Assembly (NCBI GenBank): GCA_964552205.1
Contig: CAZKFT010000023.1
Coordinates: forward strand, 1-32,612
DNA: 32,612 nucleotides
Direction: 5' to 3'
Source of the DNA: JAIVGZ01 sp964552205
GTDB lineage: Bacteria; Pseudomonadota; Gammaproteobacteria; Natronospirales; JAIVGZ01
The notes under the pieces are model-generated. The model was not told the DNA's origin, did no database searches, and saw only the letters and a program-made list of their open reading frames with translations. Shown piece by piece: positions 1 to 8,298 of the stretch (its first letter is position 1; every line of letters starts with the position of its first letter). Made by a program: the position numbers and the translations under genes.

Positions 1-110
1 GCGCCCTGGATTGCGGAGTAGTGGACGAACACATCGTCGCCACCGTCGGACGGAGCTATGAAGCCGAAGCCCTTAGCTTCGTTAAACCACTTGACGGTTC
101 CTGTTGCCAT
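1..110 (-). CDS. Cold-shock protein (CspA family), 3' end outside window
   Basis: The reverse strand reads MATGTVKWFNEAKGFGFI followed by a segment with DVFVHYSAIQ. These are the RNP1 (KGFGFI) and RNP2 (VFVHYS) single-stranded nucleic-acid-binding motifs of the cold-shock domain. Only the first 36 residues of the usual ~67-70 are in the window. An AGAGG ribosome site lies about 10 bases before the ATG. Family members bind RNA or single-stranded DNA in the cytoplasm and act as RNA chaperones. The gap to the next gene leaves room for the long 5' leader typical of cold-inducible csp messages. Whether this copy is cold-inducible cannot be told from the fragment. Confidence 0.95.
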   Translation of the reverse strand, partial: MATGTVKWFNEAKGFGFIAPSDGGDDVFVHYSAIQG

Positions 111-240
111 TTGAAAATACCTCTATTCATTCGTTACGTTTACGGTGTAGCTCGAAGGGCAATGCGGGGAACGAACGGAGGCACTTCCTAGCTTGGAACT
201 TTTCCGCGAAACCAGCAAAGCAAACGCTTCAGCTTTGGGC

Positions 241-246
241 AGTATA
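241..246 (-). promoter_or_regulatory. Candidate -10 element for the cold-shock gene
   Basis: The reverse strand reads TATACT here (5 of 6 to TATAAT). The -35 region 17 bases upstream (TGGTAA) is poor. Start at this site would give a leader of roughly 120 bases, in the range known for cspA-type mRNAs. No clear cold-box could be picked out by eye. Confidence 0.3.
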
Positions 247-298
247 GACCCCAAACCTAGGATTTACCACTAAATATCTGGCGCGGCCCCGGGGCTGG

Positions 299-520
299 GT
301 GCATCATGGGGCCATGGATGAGGCCGACCGCGAACGCCTCCGGCAGCAGATTCGGGAGCTAAAACTCAAGCACCACGACCTCGATTGTGCCCTGCGGGCG
401 CTGTCGGGACAGCCGGTGGTGGACCAAATCCAGCTGGCCCGGTTCAAGAAGGAAAAGCTACGCCTGAAGGACCAAATCACCCGTCTCCAGAGCCGTTTGA
501 TCCCTGACCTGAACGCCTGA
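299..520 (+). CDS. YdcH/DUF465 family small coiled-coil protein
   Basis: A 73-residue charged, all-helical protein. It has the DUF465 pattern of an N-terminal helix (DRERLRQQIRELKLKHHDLD) and a second helix (ARFKKEKLRLKDQITRLQ), giving a helical hairpin or coiled coil. The family is widespread in Proteobacteria and its role is unknown. The frame opens with GTG at 299; an ATG at 314 starts MDEADRERL and fits the usual ~68-residue family length better. Neither start has a convincing Shine-Dalgarno sequence. The last 44 bases overlap the end of the convergent hydrolase gene. Confidence 0.8.
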   Translation: MHHGAMDEADRERLRQQIRELKLKHHDLDCALRALSGQPVVDQIQLARFKKEKLRLKDQITRLQSRLIPDLNA

Positions 521-1415
521 CGAAGTCCCGATACAGCCCGGCGCTACGCCAGGGCCGCTCGATCATCGGGGAATGCCCCGTCTCCATCATCATGTGCACC
601 TCGGCCCGGGGCAGACGGCGGACGAAAACCTCCACGCTGGAGGGGTCCAGAATCCGGTCTTCCTCTCCCCACAGGATGAAAACCGGCAGGTCCACTTGGG
701 TCAGCAAGCCCGTCACTTCCCGACGCCGCGTCCAGATGTCCTGCCACATCTTTTCGTGGAATGCCGCGCGCTCGATATAGCGTTGCGTCAGCACCATGCC
801 GACAGGCCAGGGCATCAATGGCGGGTCTTCGAAGACCAGCGCCATGAGCCGGTCGAAGTCCTCGCGTGAATCCACGATGAGCGGATTCTCGCCCTCTTCC
901 AGCATGCGCTCGAACACGCTGACCTGCGGAGGGTCCACGCCCGCGGCATCAAACAGGCCAAGCGAGACCACACGGTCCGGGTTCTGGTGCGCGTACAGCA
1001 ACGCGACCATGCCGCCTAAAGAATTGCCCGCGATGTGGAAGCGTGTTTCGCCCGCCGAATCCAGCGCCTCCGCAAGCCGCGCCACGATGTAATCCACATC
1101 GTAGGTTTCGTTCGCGCGCTTGCTGCTCCCACCATGTCCTGGCAGGTCGAAGGCGAGCACTCGGTATTCTTTGGGGATGAAGCGAATGAACCGAATCCAC
1201 GCATCCTTCTCGGAGGCGAATCCATGCAGCAACACCAGCGTGTCGCCTTCGCCCGGGCGCTCGAGATACGCGAGCTGATAACCGTCAGTCTCGACCACCC
1301 GTGCCGCCACTCCTGCGCGCTCGCGCTCGATACGCAAGCCGAGTTCGAAGATGCGCTCACCGGTCTGGGCGCAACCCGTGAGACCAATAACCAATAGCAG
1401 GAGAAGGACACGCAT
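477..1415 (-). CDS. Alpha/beta-hydrolase lipoprotein (lipase/esterase-like)
   Basis: 312 residues. A short signal peptide ends in the lipobox LTGC (Cys15), so the protein is predicted to be lipid-anchored in the envelope. The alpha/beta-hydrolase core shows an oxyanion-loop HGFASEKDAW, FDLPGHGGS, and a nucleophile elbow GNSLGG (Ser132). The acid is probably Asp253 in WGEEDRI and the base His281 in GHSPMIERP, a complete triad. The fold matches lipases/esterases such as LipH- and meta-cleavage-type hydrolases; the substrate is not evident. It is the last gene of the leftward operon, three bases after the BASS transporter, downstream of glycerophosphodiester genes, so an acyl-ester or lipid substrate is reasonable inference. 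Confidence 0.88.
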   Translation of the reverse strand: MRVLLLLLVIGLTGCAQTGERIFELGLRIERERAGVAARVVETDGYQLAYLERPGEGDTLVLLHGFASEKDAWIRFIRFIPKEYRVLAFDLPGHGGSSKRANETYDVDYIVARLAEALDSAGETRFHIAGNSLGGMVALLYAHQNPDRVVSLGLFDAAGVDPPQVSVFERMLEEGENPLIVDSREDFDRLMALVFEDPPLMPWPVGMVLTQRYIERAAFHEKMWQDIWTRRREVTGLLTQVDLPVFILWGEEDRILDPSSVEVFVRRLPRAEVHMMMETGHSPMIERPWRSAGLYRDFVRRSGQGSNGSGDG

Positions 1416-1418
1416 GGT

Positions 1419-2276
1419 TCAGCCGCCTGGCGCCCGCCGCGACATCCACCCAACCCAGACGCCTGCGGTCACGAACATCAAGAGCCCATAGATGGCGCCC
1501 GGCATCATCATGACCTCATTCTCGAGCAGCGTCGCCGCCACGAAGATGGCCATGGTTCCGTTCTGCAAACCGCACTCAAGCGAGATGGCTTTCCCCTGAT
1601 ACGCCCCAAGCTTGAACCACGCCGCCATATACCAGCCCACCGCCATCATGATGAGGTTGAGCACCAGCATCATCGGGCCCACCGTGGTCGCGAACTCCAC
1701 CAGGTGCTCCCGCTGGGCAAGGATGGCGCCGAGAACAATGACAACGAACAGCGTGGTCGCCAGGCGCCGGGCAAAGGGCTCGAATCTGATGGTCGCTGTC
1801 GTCCACTTGGCCCGCACCAGCATGCCGAGGACCACCGGCACGGTAGTGATGAGGAAGATGCCAATGATGCTGCGCGCTAGCGGCAACTCCACGCCCGACT
1901 CTCCCAGGAACCAACGCAGGCCGAAGTTCACAATCACGGGAATGGTGATGACGCTGGCAAGACTGATCACCGCCGTCAGGGAAATCGACAAGGCGGTATC
2001 GCCGCGGACGAGGTGCGTGAGTAGGTTGGAGGTCACGCCTCCCGGGCAGGCGGCAAGAATCAACACCCCTACTGCCAGCACAGGGTCGATGGGCCACACC
2101 ACGACCAGCAGGAAAGCGATGAGGGGAAGGACCACCATCTGGCTGACGGCGCCGATGGCAAACGCCTTGGGTTCCAGCAGTACCCGGCGGAAATTGTCGG
2201 GGACCAGGGTCAGGCCCATGGCGAACATGATGAAAGCGAGTGACAGCGGGAGGAACAGCTGCGTGATCAGGCCCAT
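1419..2276 (-). CDS. Bile acid:sodium symporter (BASS) family transporter
   Basis: 285 residues, almost entirely hydrophobic, with about nine to ten membrane segments. The BASS signatures are present: CPGGVTSNLLTHLVRGD in the first half and ECGLQNG in the second, which contribute to the sodium sites of characterised homologues. Bacterial members carry organic anions such as pantoate, keto acids or bile-acid analogues with sodium; the substrate here is unknown. The ATG lies 9 bases after the stop of the GlpD-like gene and has only a weak ribosome site, suggesting coupled translation. A role in import of an organic acid linked to glycerophospholipid use is possible but unproven. Confidence 0.87.
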   Translation of the reverse strand: MGLITQLFLPLSLAFIMFAMGLTLVPDNFRRVLLEPKAFAIGAVSQMVVLPLIAFLLVVVWPIDPVLAVGVLILAACPGGVTSNLLTHLVRGDTALSISLTAVISLASVITIPVIVNFGLRWFLGESGVELPLARSIIGIFLITTVPVVLGMLVRAKWTTATIRFEPFARRLATTLFVVIVLGAILAQREHLVEFATTVGPMMLVLNLIMMAVGWYMAAWFKLGAYQGKAISLECGLQNGTMAIFVAATLLENEVMMMPGAIYGLLMFVTAGVWVGWMSRRAPGG

Positions 2277-2285
2277 GGCTGCATG

Positions 2286-3386
2286 TTAACCGCGGCCCAA
2301 GGCCGGCGCGAGTTGTTGCATGACCTTGGCCGCAGTCGAGCGCCAGGTAGTGAGCTTGCCACCATAGATGGAGAGCACCCGGGGATGGCCCGCGTGCAAC
2401 AGCGTTTCACGGGAGCGGCGATTGGTCGCGGTGTTGTTGGCAGGTAGCACCCGCAAGCCTGCCCACGCATCCACCTGTGACTGGCCCGCCCGTGCCGGGA
2501 AGTGGCGGGCAAAGGTGTCATGGAGATAGGTGCGCTCCGAAGGTTGCGGTGCAACATTGGCAGGGTCGCCGCGATATGCCGTCTCAGTGGTTCCAACCAG
2601 GGTCCGACCACGCCACGGCAACACGAACACCGCCCTGCCGTCCGCCGGGGCCTCGACATAAAACGCCCCCTGCGACAGCGCGCCGTCGTATTCCACATGC
2701 GTGCCCTGCACGAGTTCGACAGGAGGTATCGCGATACCTGGACGGACAAGGCCATCTACCAGCGGCGCCCAAGGGCCGGCAGCGTTCACCAGGACCCGTG
2801 CGCGCACTTCCCGCTCACCACCTTCCATTTTGACCAATACCCGTACGCCATCCTCCCTGCACTCGGTAGCGATGAGCTCTGCGGGCATGAGGACCTGCGC
2901 ACCCTTTGCCACCGCCTCCGCCAGGATCGCGCGGGTCAGGGCAGCATCGTCGGTCTGCACTTCGTGATAGCGGAATACCGCGGACAACTGCGCGGTGTCC
3001 AAGCCGTCCAAGGAGGCCCAGACAGACTGCGGCAGGGATTCGAAGCGTGCATCGGCTTCAAAACCGGCAAGTAGCGAATACAGGCTCAAGCCCGCGCGAA
3101 TCTGCCAGGGGCTGCGGCGCATCCGCTGGTAAACGGGGATGTGCATGGGGAGCAGGTGTGCGTGTGATGGCATGTTGGTGCGCATATATCTGCGCTCTCG
3201 CAGCGACTCGCGTACCAACCCGAACTGCGCAGTCTCCAGATAGCGCAATCCACCGTGGATGAGTTTGGACGAGCGACTGGAAGTCCCCGCGGCCGGGGCT
3301 GTGCGTTCGACCACGGCAACCGTAAAGCCCGCTGTCGCCGCGGCGCGTGCGACGCCGACGCCGTGGATTCCCGCCCCGACGACCAA
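2286..3386 (-). CDS. GlpD-like FAD-dependent glycerol-3-phosphate dehydrogenase, short form
   Basis: A DAO-fold flavoprotein opening with the dinucleotide motif GAGIHGVGVARAA and the GlpD signature SSKLIHGGLRYLE. It ends just after IYGGKLTTWR, the FAD-contact motif that closes the catalytic domain. GlpD proteins are usually about 500 residues; this one is ~366 and lacks the C-terminal helical domain. Expected reaction: sn-glycerol-3-phosphate to DHAP with electrons to quinone. The start is unclear. TTG at 3386 gives one residue before the first beta-strand, and the frame stays open upstream into the phosphodiesterase gene (about seven codons, including a CTG at 3407), with no ATG or GTG nearby. 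It directly follows the phosphodiesterase whose product it could oxidise. Confidence 0.85.
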   Translation of the reverse strand: MVVGAGIHGVGVARAAATAGFTVAVVERTAPAAGTSSRSSKLIHGGLRYLETAQFGLVRESLRERRYMRTNMPSHAHLLPMHIPVYQRMRRSPWQIRAGLSLYSLLAGFEADARFESLPQSVWASLDGLDTAQLSAVFRYHEVQTDDAALTRAILAEAVAKGAQVLMPAELIATECREDGVRVLVKMEGGEREVRARVLVNAAGPWAPLVDGLVRPGIAIPPVELVQGTHVEYDGALSQGAFYVEAPADGRAVFVLPWRGRTLVGTTETAYRGDPANVAPQPSERTYLHDTFARHFPARAGQSQVDAWAGLRVLPANNTATNRRSRETLLHAGHPRVLSIYGGKLTTWRSTAAKVMQQLAPALGRG

Positions 3387-3403
3387 GAGGTCGACGTCGG
3401 GGG

Positions 3404-4144
3404 TCAGGCCCGCAGCCAGGCTGCCACCCTCGGGTCGAGAAGCAGGTCCCCGATGGCCTTGGTCTCGATGAGTTCGAAACCCCGCTCGACCATGCGCACG
3501 GCGGTGTTCGCATCCTTGGCGTCATAACAGGCCCAGTGCCAAGGGCCGGTCCAGAGCGGCTCGTTGCCGGGAACGATATGGATATCGGTGAACAGGAAAT
3601 CAGGCGCCAGGTCGCGGGCGATGCTCTTGGTTTCCAGATTCCAGGAGGCGATGACCCAGCCCGTGCGGAACCCGCGCTTGCGCGCGCGCTGAATCACGCG
3701 GTCATTGAAGGAAATCATCACGCATTGGTCCGGCGCGACTTCACAGGCCTCGGCCACCTGCCCCATGACCACTTCCTGACCGAAGCGGTCCAAACTTTCC
3801 TGCTTAATCTCCACGAACAGGGTGGCATCCGGGTACCGCGCCACCATCTCGACCAACGCATCCAGCCCTGCCACCGGCGTTGGCATGTACTTGTGCCCCA
3901 AGCGCAGGGGCTCATGCACGCTCACATCCGCCAGTTCAGTGGCTTCGAGGTCAAACACGCTGCGCGGGTCGTTGGCCGTGCGTTGCAGGGTCGCGTCGTG
4001 CAATAACACCGGCACGCGGTCTTGCGCCAACTGCACATCGCATTCCAACCAGCGTATGCCCGCTTGCAATGCAGCGCGGTAAGCAGGAAGCGTGTTCTCG
4101 GGATACTTCGCGGCATAACCGCGATGGGCGACCAGTGCAGGCAT
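3404..4144 (-). CDS. Glycerophosphodiester phosphodiesterase
   Basis: 246 residues without a signal peptide, so cytoplasmic (UgpQ-like). The GDPD barrel motifs are clear: AHRGY near the N-terminus, PENTLPAY, ECDVQL and LLHDATLQRT, with the metal-binding and catalytic residues (His, Glu, Asp, His) in place, and EIKQE in the middle. It hydrolyses glycerophosphodiesters to glycerol-3-phosphate plus alcohol. The ATG at 4144 overlaps the TGA of the upstream NYN gene (TGATG), typical of translational coupling. A TTG one codon earlier is possible but less likely. The downstream GlpD-like enzyme would consume the product. Confidence 0.93.
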   Translation of the reverse strand: MPALVAHRGYAAKYPENTLPAYRAALQAGIRWLECDVQLAQDRVPVLLHDATLQRTANDPRSVFDLEATELADVSVHEPLRLGHKYMPTPVAGLDALVEMVARYPDATLFVEIKQESLDRFGQEVVMGQVAEACEVAPDQCVMISFNDRVIQRARKRGFRTGWVIASWNLETKSIARDLAPDFLFTDIHIVPGNEPLWTGPWHWACYDAKDANTAVRMVERGFELIETKAIGDLLLDPRVAAWLRA

Positions 4145-4947
4145 CAAGTATCAATGACCGACTGGATGATGTAGCCACCGGATTTTTCATCGTGTTGCAG
4201 GGTGAGATGCCCTGCGCCTGCGGCTTCCTCGAGCAATTCGCTGAAGGTCTTGAACCCGTAGTACGACTCGCTGAATCCTGGGTGCCGGCGCTTCAGGGTC
4301 TGTTTGACCATGGATCCCCAGATGCGGTCGCCGGTGCCGCGCTCTGCCTGCAGTGCTTCCACGGTCTCGGCGACGAGGTCGAAAGCTTCCTGGCGCTTGT
4401 CATCGCCCGTTTTCGCGGCAGTGGTCTTCTTCTTGGTGGATTTACGGCGGGTCTTGCGCTTTGAGGGCGTGGCCCGCGCTAGGTCGTCATAAAAGATGAA
4501 CTCATCGCAGTTCGCGAGGAGCAAGTCGGAAGTCGAGCTCTTGACGCCGCAGCCGATGACGATCTTGTTGTTCTCGCGCAGCTTGCTGACCAAGGGTGAA
4601 AAGTCGGAATCACCCGAAAGAATGACGAAGGTGTCCACATGTGGTTTGGTGTAACAAAGATCGAGCGCGTCCACCACCATGCGGATGTCGGCGGAGTTCT
4701 TGCCGGACTGACGGATGTGCGGGATCTCGATCATCTCGAAGGCGGCTTCGTGCATGGCCGACTTGAACGCCTTGTAGCGGTCCCAATCGCAGTACGCCTT
4801 CTTGACCACGATGCTGCCCTTGAGCAAGAGGCGCTCGAGCACCAGTTTGATGTCGAATTTGGCGTAACGGGCGTCTTCGACGCCCAGGGCGATATTCTCG
4901 AAATCACAAAATATCGCCAGGTTCTCGCTTTCCGGCTGTCCAGCCAT
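4144..4947 (-). CDS. NYN-domain (LabA/DUF88-like) protein with C-terminal OST-HTH/LOTUS domain
   Basis: 267 residues. Residues 10-155 form a NYN/PIN-like fold with the acidic residues expected for a metal-dependent RNase: Asp15 (FCDFENIA), Asp87 (SADIRMVVDAL) and Asp113/Asp115 (SGDSDFSPLV). A lysine-rich linker at 160-180 leads to an OST-HTH/LOTUS-like module at about 185-263 (IWGSMVKQTLKRRHPGFSE, FSELLEEA). LOTUS domains bind RNA, often G-rich or structured. A strong AAGGAGGT ribosome site lies at 4953-4960. It heads the leftward operon; a link between RNA turnover and the glycerophosphodiester genes is not obvious. Confidence 0.9.
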   Translation of the reverse strand: MAGQPESENLAIFCDFENIALGVEDARYAKFDIKLVLERLLLKGSIVVKKAYCDWDRYKAFKSAMHEAAFEMIEIPHIRQSGKNSADIRMVVDALDLCYTKPHVDTFVILSGDSDFSPLVSKLRENNKIVIGCGVKSSTSDLLLANCDEFIFYDDLARATPSKRKTRRKSTKKKTTAAKTGDDKRQEAFDLVAETVEALQAERGTGDRIWGSMVKQTLKRRHPGFSESYYGFKTFSELLEEAAGAGHLTLQHDEKSGGYIIQSVIDT

Positions 4948-4985
4948 GGGTTACCTCCTTGGATGCTTCCCCTATCCTAGCGCGA

Positions 4986-4991
4986 TACAAT
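4986..4991 (+). promoter_or_regulatory. Candidate -10 element for the M20 peptidase, possibly leaderless
   Basis: TACAAT (5 of 6 to consensus, preceded by GA) ends five bases before the M20 ATG at 4997. Transcription from it would begin at or within a base or two of the start codon, and no Shine-Dalgarno sequence is visible. No good -35 is seen. Confidence 0.3.
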
Positions 4992-4996
4992 GCGGC

Positions 4997-6409
4997 ATGG
5001 ATAAGAAAGCCGCGTTACAGCTGTCTGAGCAGGTCTGGGAAGACACCATCGTCCCGGAACTCATCGAGTACATCCGCATTCCCAACAAGTCGCCGCATTT
5101 CGACCCGAAGTGGGCCGAGCACGGCTATATGGAGGACGCGGTCACCCTCATAGAAAAGTGGTGCCGAGCACAGGACATTGCCGGCCTCACGGTGGAGGTC
5201 GTCCGTCTGGAAGGCCGGACGCCGCTCATCTACATGGAAATCCCCGGCGAGGGCGATGACTGCGTCTTGTTGTATGGCCATCTGGACAAGCAGCCCGAGA
5301 TGACCGGCTGGGCCGACGACCTGGGCCCATGGAAGCCCGTGCGCAAGGGTGACAAGCTCTACGGTCGCGGAGGCGCAGACGACGGTTATGCGGCATTCGC
5401 TTCACTCACGGCCATCCGCATCCTCAAGGAGCAAGCCGTTTCCCATGCGCGGTGCGTGGTCATCATCGAGGCCTGTGAGGAATCCGGTTCTTACGACCTG
5501 CCCTTCTACATCGACCATCTGGCGGACCGCATCGGCAACCCAAGCTTGGTGGTCTGCCTGGATTCCGGCTGCGGAAACTACGACCAAATGTGGTGCACCA
5601 CCTCGCTGCGCGGTATTGCCAGCGGCAACCTGCATGTGGACATCCTCACCGAGGGCGTGCATTCCGGTGATGCCAGCGGCGTAGTCCCGTCCAGCTTCCG
5701 CATCGTGCGCAAATTGCTGTCGCGATTGGAAGATGAACAGAGCGGCAAGATACTGCCCGAAGGACTCCATGCGCCCATCCCGAAACAGCGCATCGAACAG
5801 GCGAAGAAAGCCGCCGACACGCTCGGCGAGCAGGTATTCACCAAGTTCCCCTTCGTGGATGGCGCAGGCCCCATGAGCGAGGACTTGGCCGATCTCGTGC
5901 TGAACCGCACCTGGCGCCCGGCACTTTCAATCACCGGCGCCGACGGCCTACCCTCGCTGGACAATGCTGGCAATGTCTTGCGTCCCAAGACTTCCGTGAA
6001 GGTGTCCCTGCGCGTGCCGCCAACTGTGAATGCCAAACAGGCCACGCAAATTCTGAAGGAGTTGTTCGAGACCAGCCCGCCTTACGACGCGAGAGTGCGC
6101 TTCGAACCCGAGCAGGCCGGCAGCGGTTGGAACGCCCCCGCACTCGCCTCCTGGCTCGAGAAATCCATGGAGACGGCCTCGCAGGACTATTTCGGTGCGG
6201 GCGCGATGTACATGGGCGAAGGTGGCAGCATCCCGTTCATGGGCATGTTGGGTGAGAAGTTCCCGGACGCGCAGTTCATGATCACGGGCGTTCTGGGCCC
6301 GCATTCGAACGCGCATGGCCCGAACGAGTTCCTGCACATCCCGACGGGCAAGAAGCTCACCTGTTGCGTGGCCCAGGTCATCGCGGACCACTACTCCAGA
6401 AACAAGTAG
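4997..6409 (+). CDS. M20 family metallopeptidase (dipeptidase/carboxypeptidase-like)
   Basis: 470 residues, no signal peptide. The dinuclear-zinc motifs of the M20 family are present: LYGHLDKQPE (His95, Asp97), GRGGADDGYA (bridging Asp128), EACEESGS (general base Glu161 with Glu162) and the late GPHSNAHGPNE histidine. A dimerisation or lid domain lies between about residues 210 and 370. It resembles M20 dipeptidases that remove residues from small peptides in the cytoplasm. The ATG was chosen because the frame upstream gives no family-like sequence. Only 10 bases separate its stop from the DUF885 lipoprotein, so the two are probably co-transcribed for peptide breakdown. Confidence 0.93.
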   Translation: MDKKAALQLSEQVWEDTIVPELIEYIRIPNKSPHFDPKWAEHGYMEDAVTLIEKWCRAQDIAGLTVEVVRLEGRTPLIYMEIPGEGDDCVLLYGHLDKQPEMTGWADDLGPWKPVRKGDKLYGRGGADDGYAAFASLTAIRILKEQAVSHARCVVIIEACEESGSYDLPFYIDHLADRIGNPSLVVCLDSGCGNYDQMWCTTSLRGIASGNLHVDILTEGVHSGDASGVVPSSFRIVRKLLSRLEDEQSGKILPEGLHAPIPKQRIEQAKKAADTLGEQVFTKFPFVDGAGPMSEDLADLVLNRTWRPALSITGADGLPSLDNAGNVLRPKTSVKVSLRVPPTVNAKQATQILKELFETSPPYDARVRFEPEQAGSGWNAPALASWLEKSMETASQDYFGAGAMYMGEGGSIPFMGMLGEKFPDAQFMITGVLGPHSNAHGPNEFLHIPTGKKLTCCVAQVIADHYSRNK

Positions 6410-6419
6410 GGGCGTCTCT

Positions 6420-8201
6420 GTGAGCCGCGTGCTGGTCTCGTGCCTTGCGCTACTTCTGGCGTCCTGCACGCAGCCGCTACCGGACCGAACCGACTACGGC
6501 GCGCCGCTCGCACAGCTGTTTGCCGACTGGGCGGAAGCCAGCACGCAGCTCGACTCCAACGGGGCTGTTGGTCGCGGTGATTACCGCTTCAACGACCGCT
6601 TCGTGGTCACCCTCACACCAGAATTCCTGGCCGCGGACCGCGCGCTGAATCAGGAATTCCTGGAGCGCCTGCAGGGCATCAATCGCGAACGGCTGTCCCC
6701 CACCGACCGTCTGAGTTACGACATGTTCGCCTACCAGCGACGCATCGCGCTGGAAGCCCACGACAGTGGGTGGTCGCGCGCGCAAACGCTGATGCCGGTG
6801 TTCCAGTTCTTCAGTCTGCACCACGCCATCATCAACCAGGGTAGCGGCGCCAGCGTGATTCCGTTCCGCACAGTGGCGGACTACGACAACTGGCTGCGCC
6901 GACTGGAGGGCTGGTACAGCTGGGTGGATATCGCCATCGACAACATGCGCATCGGGGTGGAAGAAGGCATCGTCCAACCGCGAGTGGTCATCGAGCGCAC
7001 TCTGCCACAGCTGAACGCGCAGCTGGTCGCGGAGGTCGAGGACAGCTTGTTCTGGCGACCGGTCGAGAACCTGCCAGCTGATTTCAGTGTGGCGGATGCT
7101 GAGCGCATTCGCGCCGATTACACGCAAGCCATCGCCACCCGCATCGTGCCTGCGTTCCGGCGCCTGCACGATTTCCTTGAGAACGAGTACCTGCCGGCAA
7201 CGCGCGACACTGTAGGGCTGCGCGATCTCCCTGAGGGCGAGGCGTGGTACCGCTTCCTCGGGCGTTTCTACACGACCACCGACCTCGATATTGAAACCAT
7301 CCACGACATCGGCCTGCGCGAAGTGGACCGCATTCTCGACGAGATGCATGTTGTGATGGCCGAGGTCGGCTTCACCGGCACTTTGCAACAATTCTTTGCG
7401 TTCCTGCGCGAGGATGAGCGTTTCTTCTTTCACTCGCGCGAGGCGTTGCTCGCGGGGTATGAGAATCTGCGAGGGGTGGTCGAGTCGCGCGTGGACACAG
7501 TTTTCCACCGCCGACCCGAAGCGCCTTACGAAATACTGCCGATTGCTGAATTCGAAGAACGCTCACAGGCAGGTGCGTATTACAGCCGCCCTGCGCCGGA
7601 TGGTTCACGACCGGGTCGGTTCTTTGTGAACACCTACGACCGCCGTGCGCGGCCGAGTTATGCGATGACCGCCCTGTTCCTGCATGAAGCCATCCCCGGG
7701 CATCATTTCCAGATAGGGCTGCAGCAGGAGAACGAGGCGTTGCCGGCGTTCCGCCGCTTCGGCGGCCCTACCGGCTTCGTCGAGGGCTGGGCGCTGTACG
7801 CAGAAACGCTGGGTCACGAGATGGGGCTGTACGAGGACCCTTACCAGTACTTCGGCCAGCTGACCGCGGAAATCTGGCGCGCCAACCGGCTGGTCATAGA
7901 TACAGGCATCCATCTCCACGGTTGGACGCGTGAGGACGGCATCCAGCAGATGTTGGAGACCACCTCGATGGGTCGTGCGGATATCGAAGCCGAGGTAGAG
8001 CGATACATCGCATGGCCGGGTCAGGCCTTGGCATTTAAAATCGGGCAGATGAAGATTCTGGAGTTGCGCGAGCTTGCGCAGGCGCAGCTCGGCGAGGATT
8101 TCGACATCCGCGATTTCCACGAACTGGTCCTGTCTGAGGGCGCCATGCCACTGGCGCTACTGGAGCAACGCGTGATGGAGTGGCTGTCCACCTTCCAATA
8201 A
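6420..8201 (+). CDS. DUF885 family lipoprotein (putative zinc metallopeptidase)
   Basis: 593 residues from a GTG start preceded by an AGTAGGGG ribosome site. The N-terminus MSRVLVSCLALLLASC carries a lipobox (LASC, Cys16), so envelope anchoring is predicted. The DUF885 core contains HEAIPGHHFQ, a HExxxGH-type zinc site, followed by GFVEGWALYAE, whose glutamate is a likely third ligand. The family is related to M3-like helical metallopeptidases and its members are often annotated as oligopeptidases. Length matches the family (~580-620). It follows the M20 peptidase gene by 10 bases, consistent with a two-gene peptide-degradation unit. Confidence 0.9.
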   Translation: MSRVLVSCLALLLASCTQPLPDRTDYGAPLAQLFADWAEASTQLDSNGAVGRGDYRFNDRFVVTLTPEFLAADRALNQEFLERLQGINRERLSPTDRLSYDMFAYQRRIALEAHDSGWSRAQTLMPVFQFFSLHHAIINQGSGASVIPFRTVADYDNWLRRLEGWYSWVDIAIDNMRIGVEEGIVQPRVVIERTLPQLNAQLVAEVEDSLFWRPVENLPADFSVADAERIRADYTQAIATRIVPAFRRLHDFLENEYLPATRDTVGLRDLPEGEAWYRFLGRFYTTTDLDIETIHDIGLREVDRILDEMHVVMAEVGFTGTLQQFFAFLREDERFFFHSREALLAGYENLRGVVESRVDTVFHRRPEAPYEILPIAEFEERSQAGAYYSRPAPDGSRPGRFFVNTYDRRARPSYAMTALFLHEAIPGHHFQIGLQQENEALPAFRRFGGPTGFVEGWALYAETLGHEMGLYEDPYQYFGQLTAEIWRANRLVIDTGIHLHGWTREDGIQQMLETTSMGRADIEAEVERYIAWPGQALAFKIGQMKILELRELAQAQLGEDFDIRDFHELVLSEGAMPLALLEQRVMEWLSTFQ

Positions 8202-8298
8202 AGGGACACACCTCCCTTGATGTTCCCGATGCAGCCTTCTAGCTTTACTCCTGCGGGTACCCGGTTTTACGGATGAACCACTAACGGAGGGACCCGTT

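Noticed and set aside
8201..8218. Six-bp hairpin AAGGGA/TCCCTT after the DUF885 gene as a terminator
   Set aside because: Weak AT/GC-mixed stem with no following T run; likely chance.
8254..8263. Palindrome CGGGTACCCG before the six-cysteine gene
   Set aside because: No loop, so it cannot form a hairpin, and there is no second copy to support an operator.
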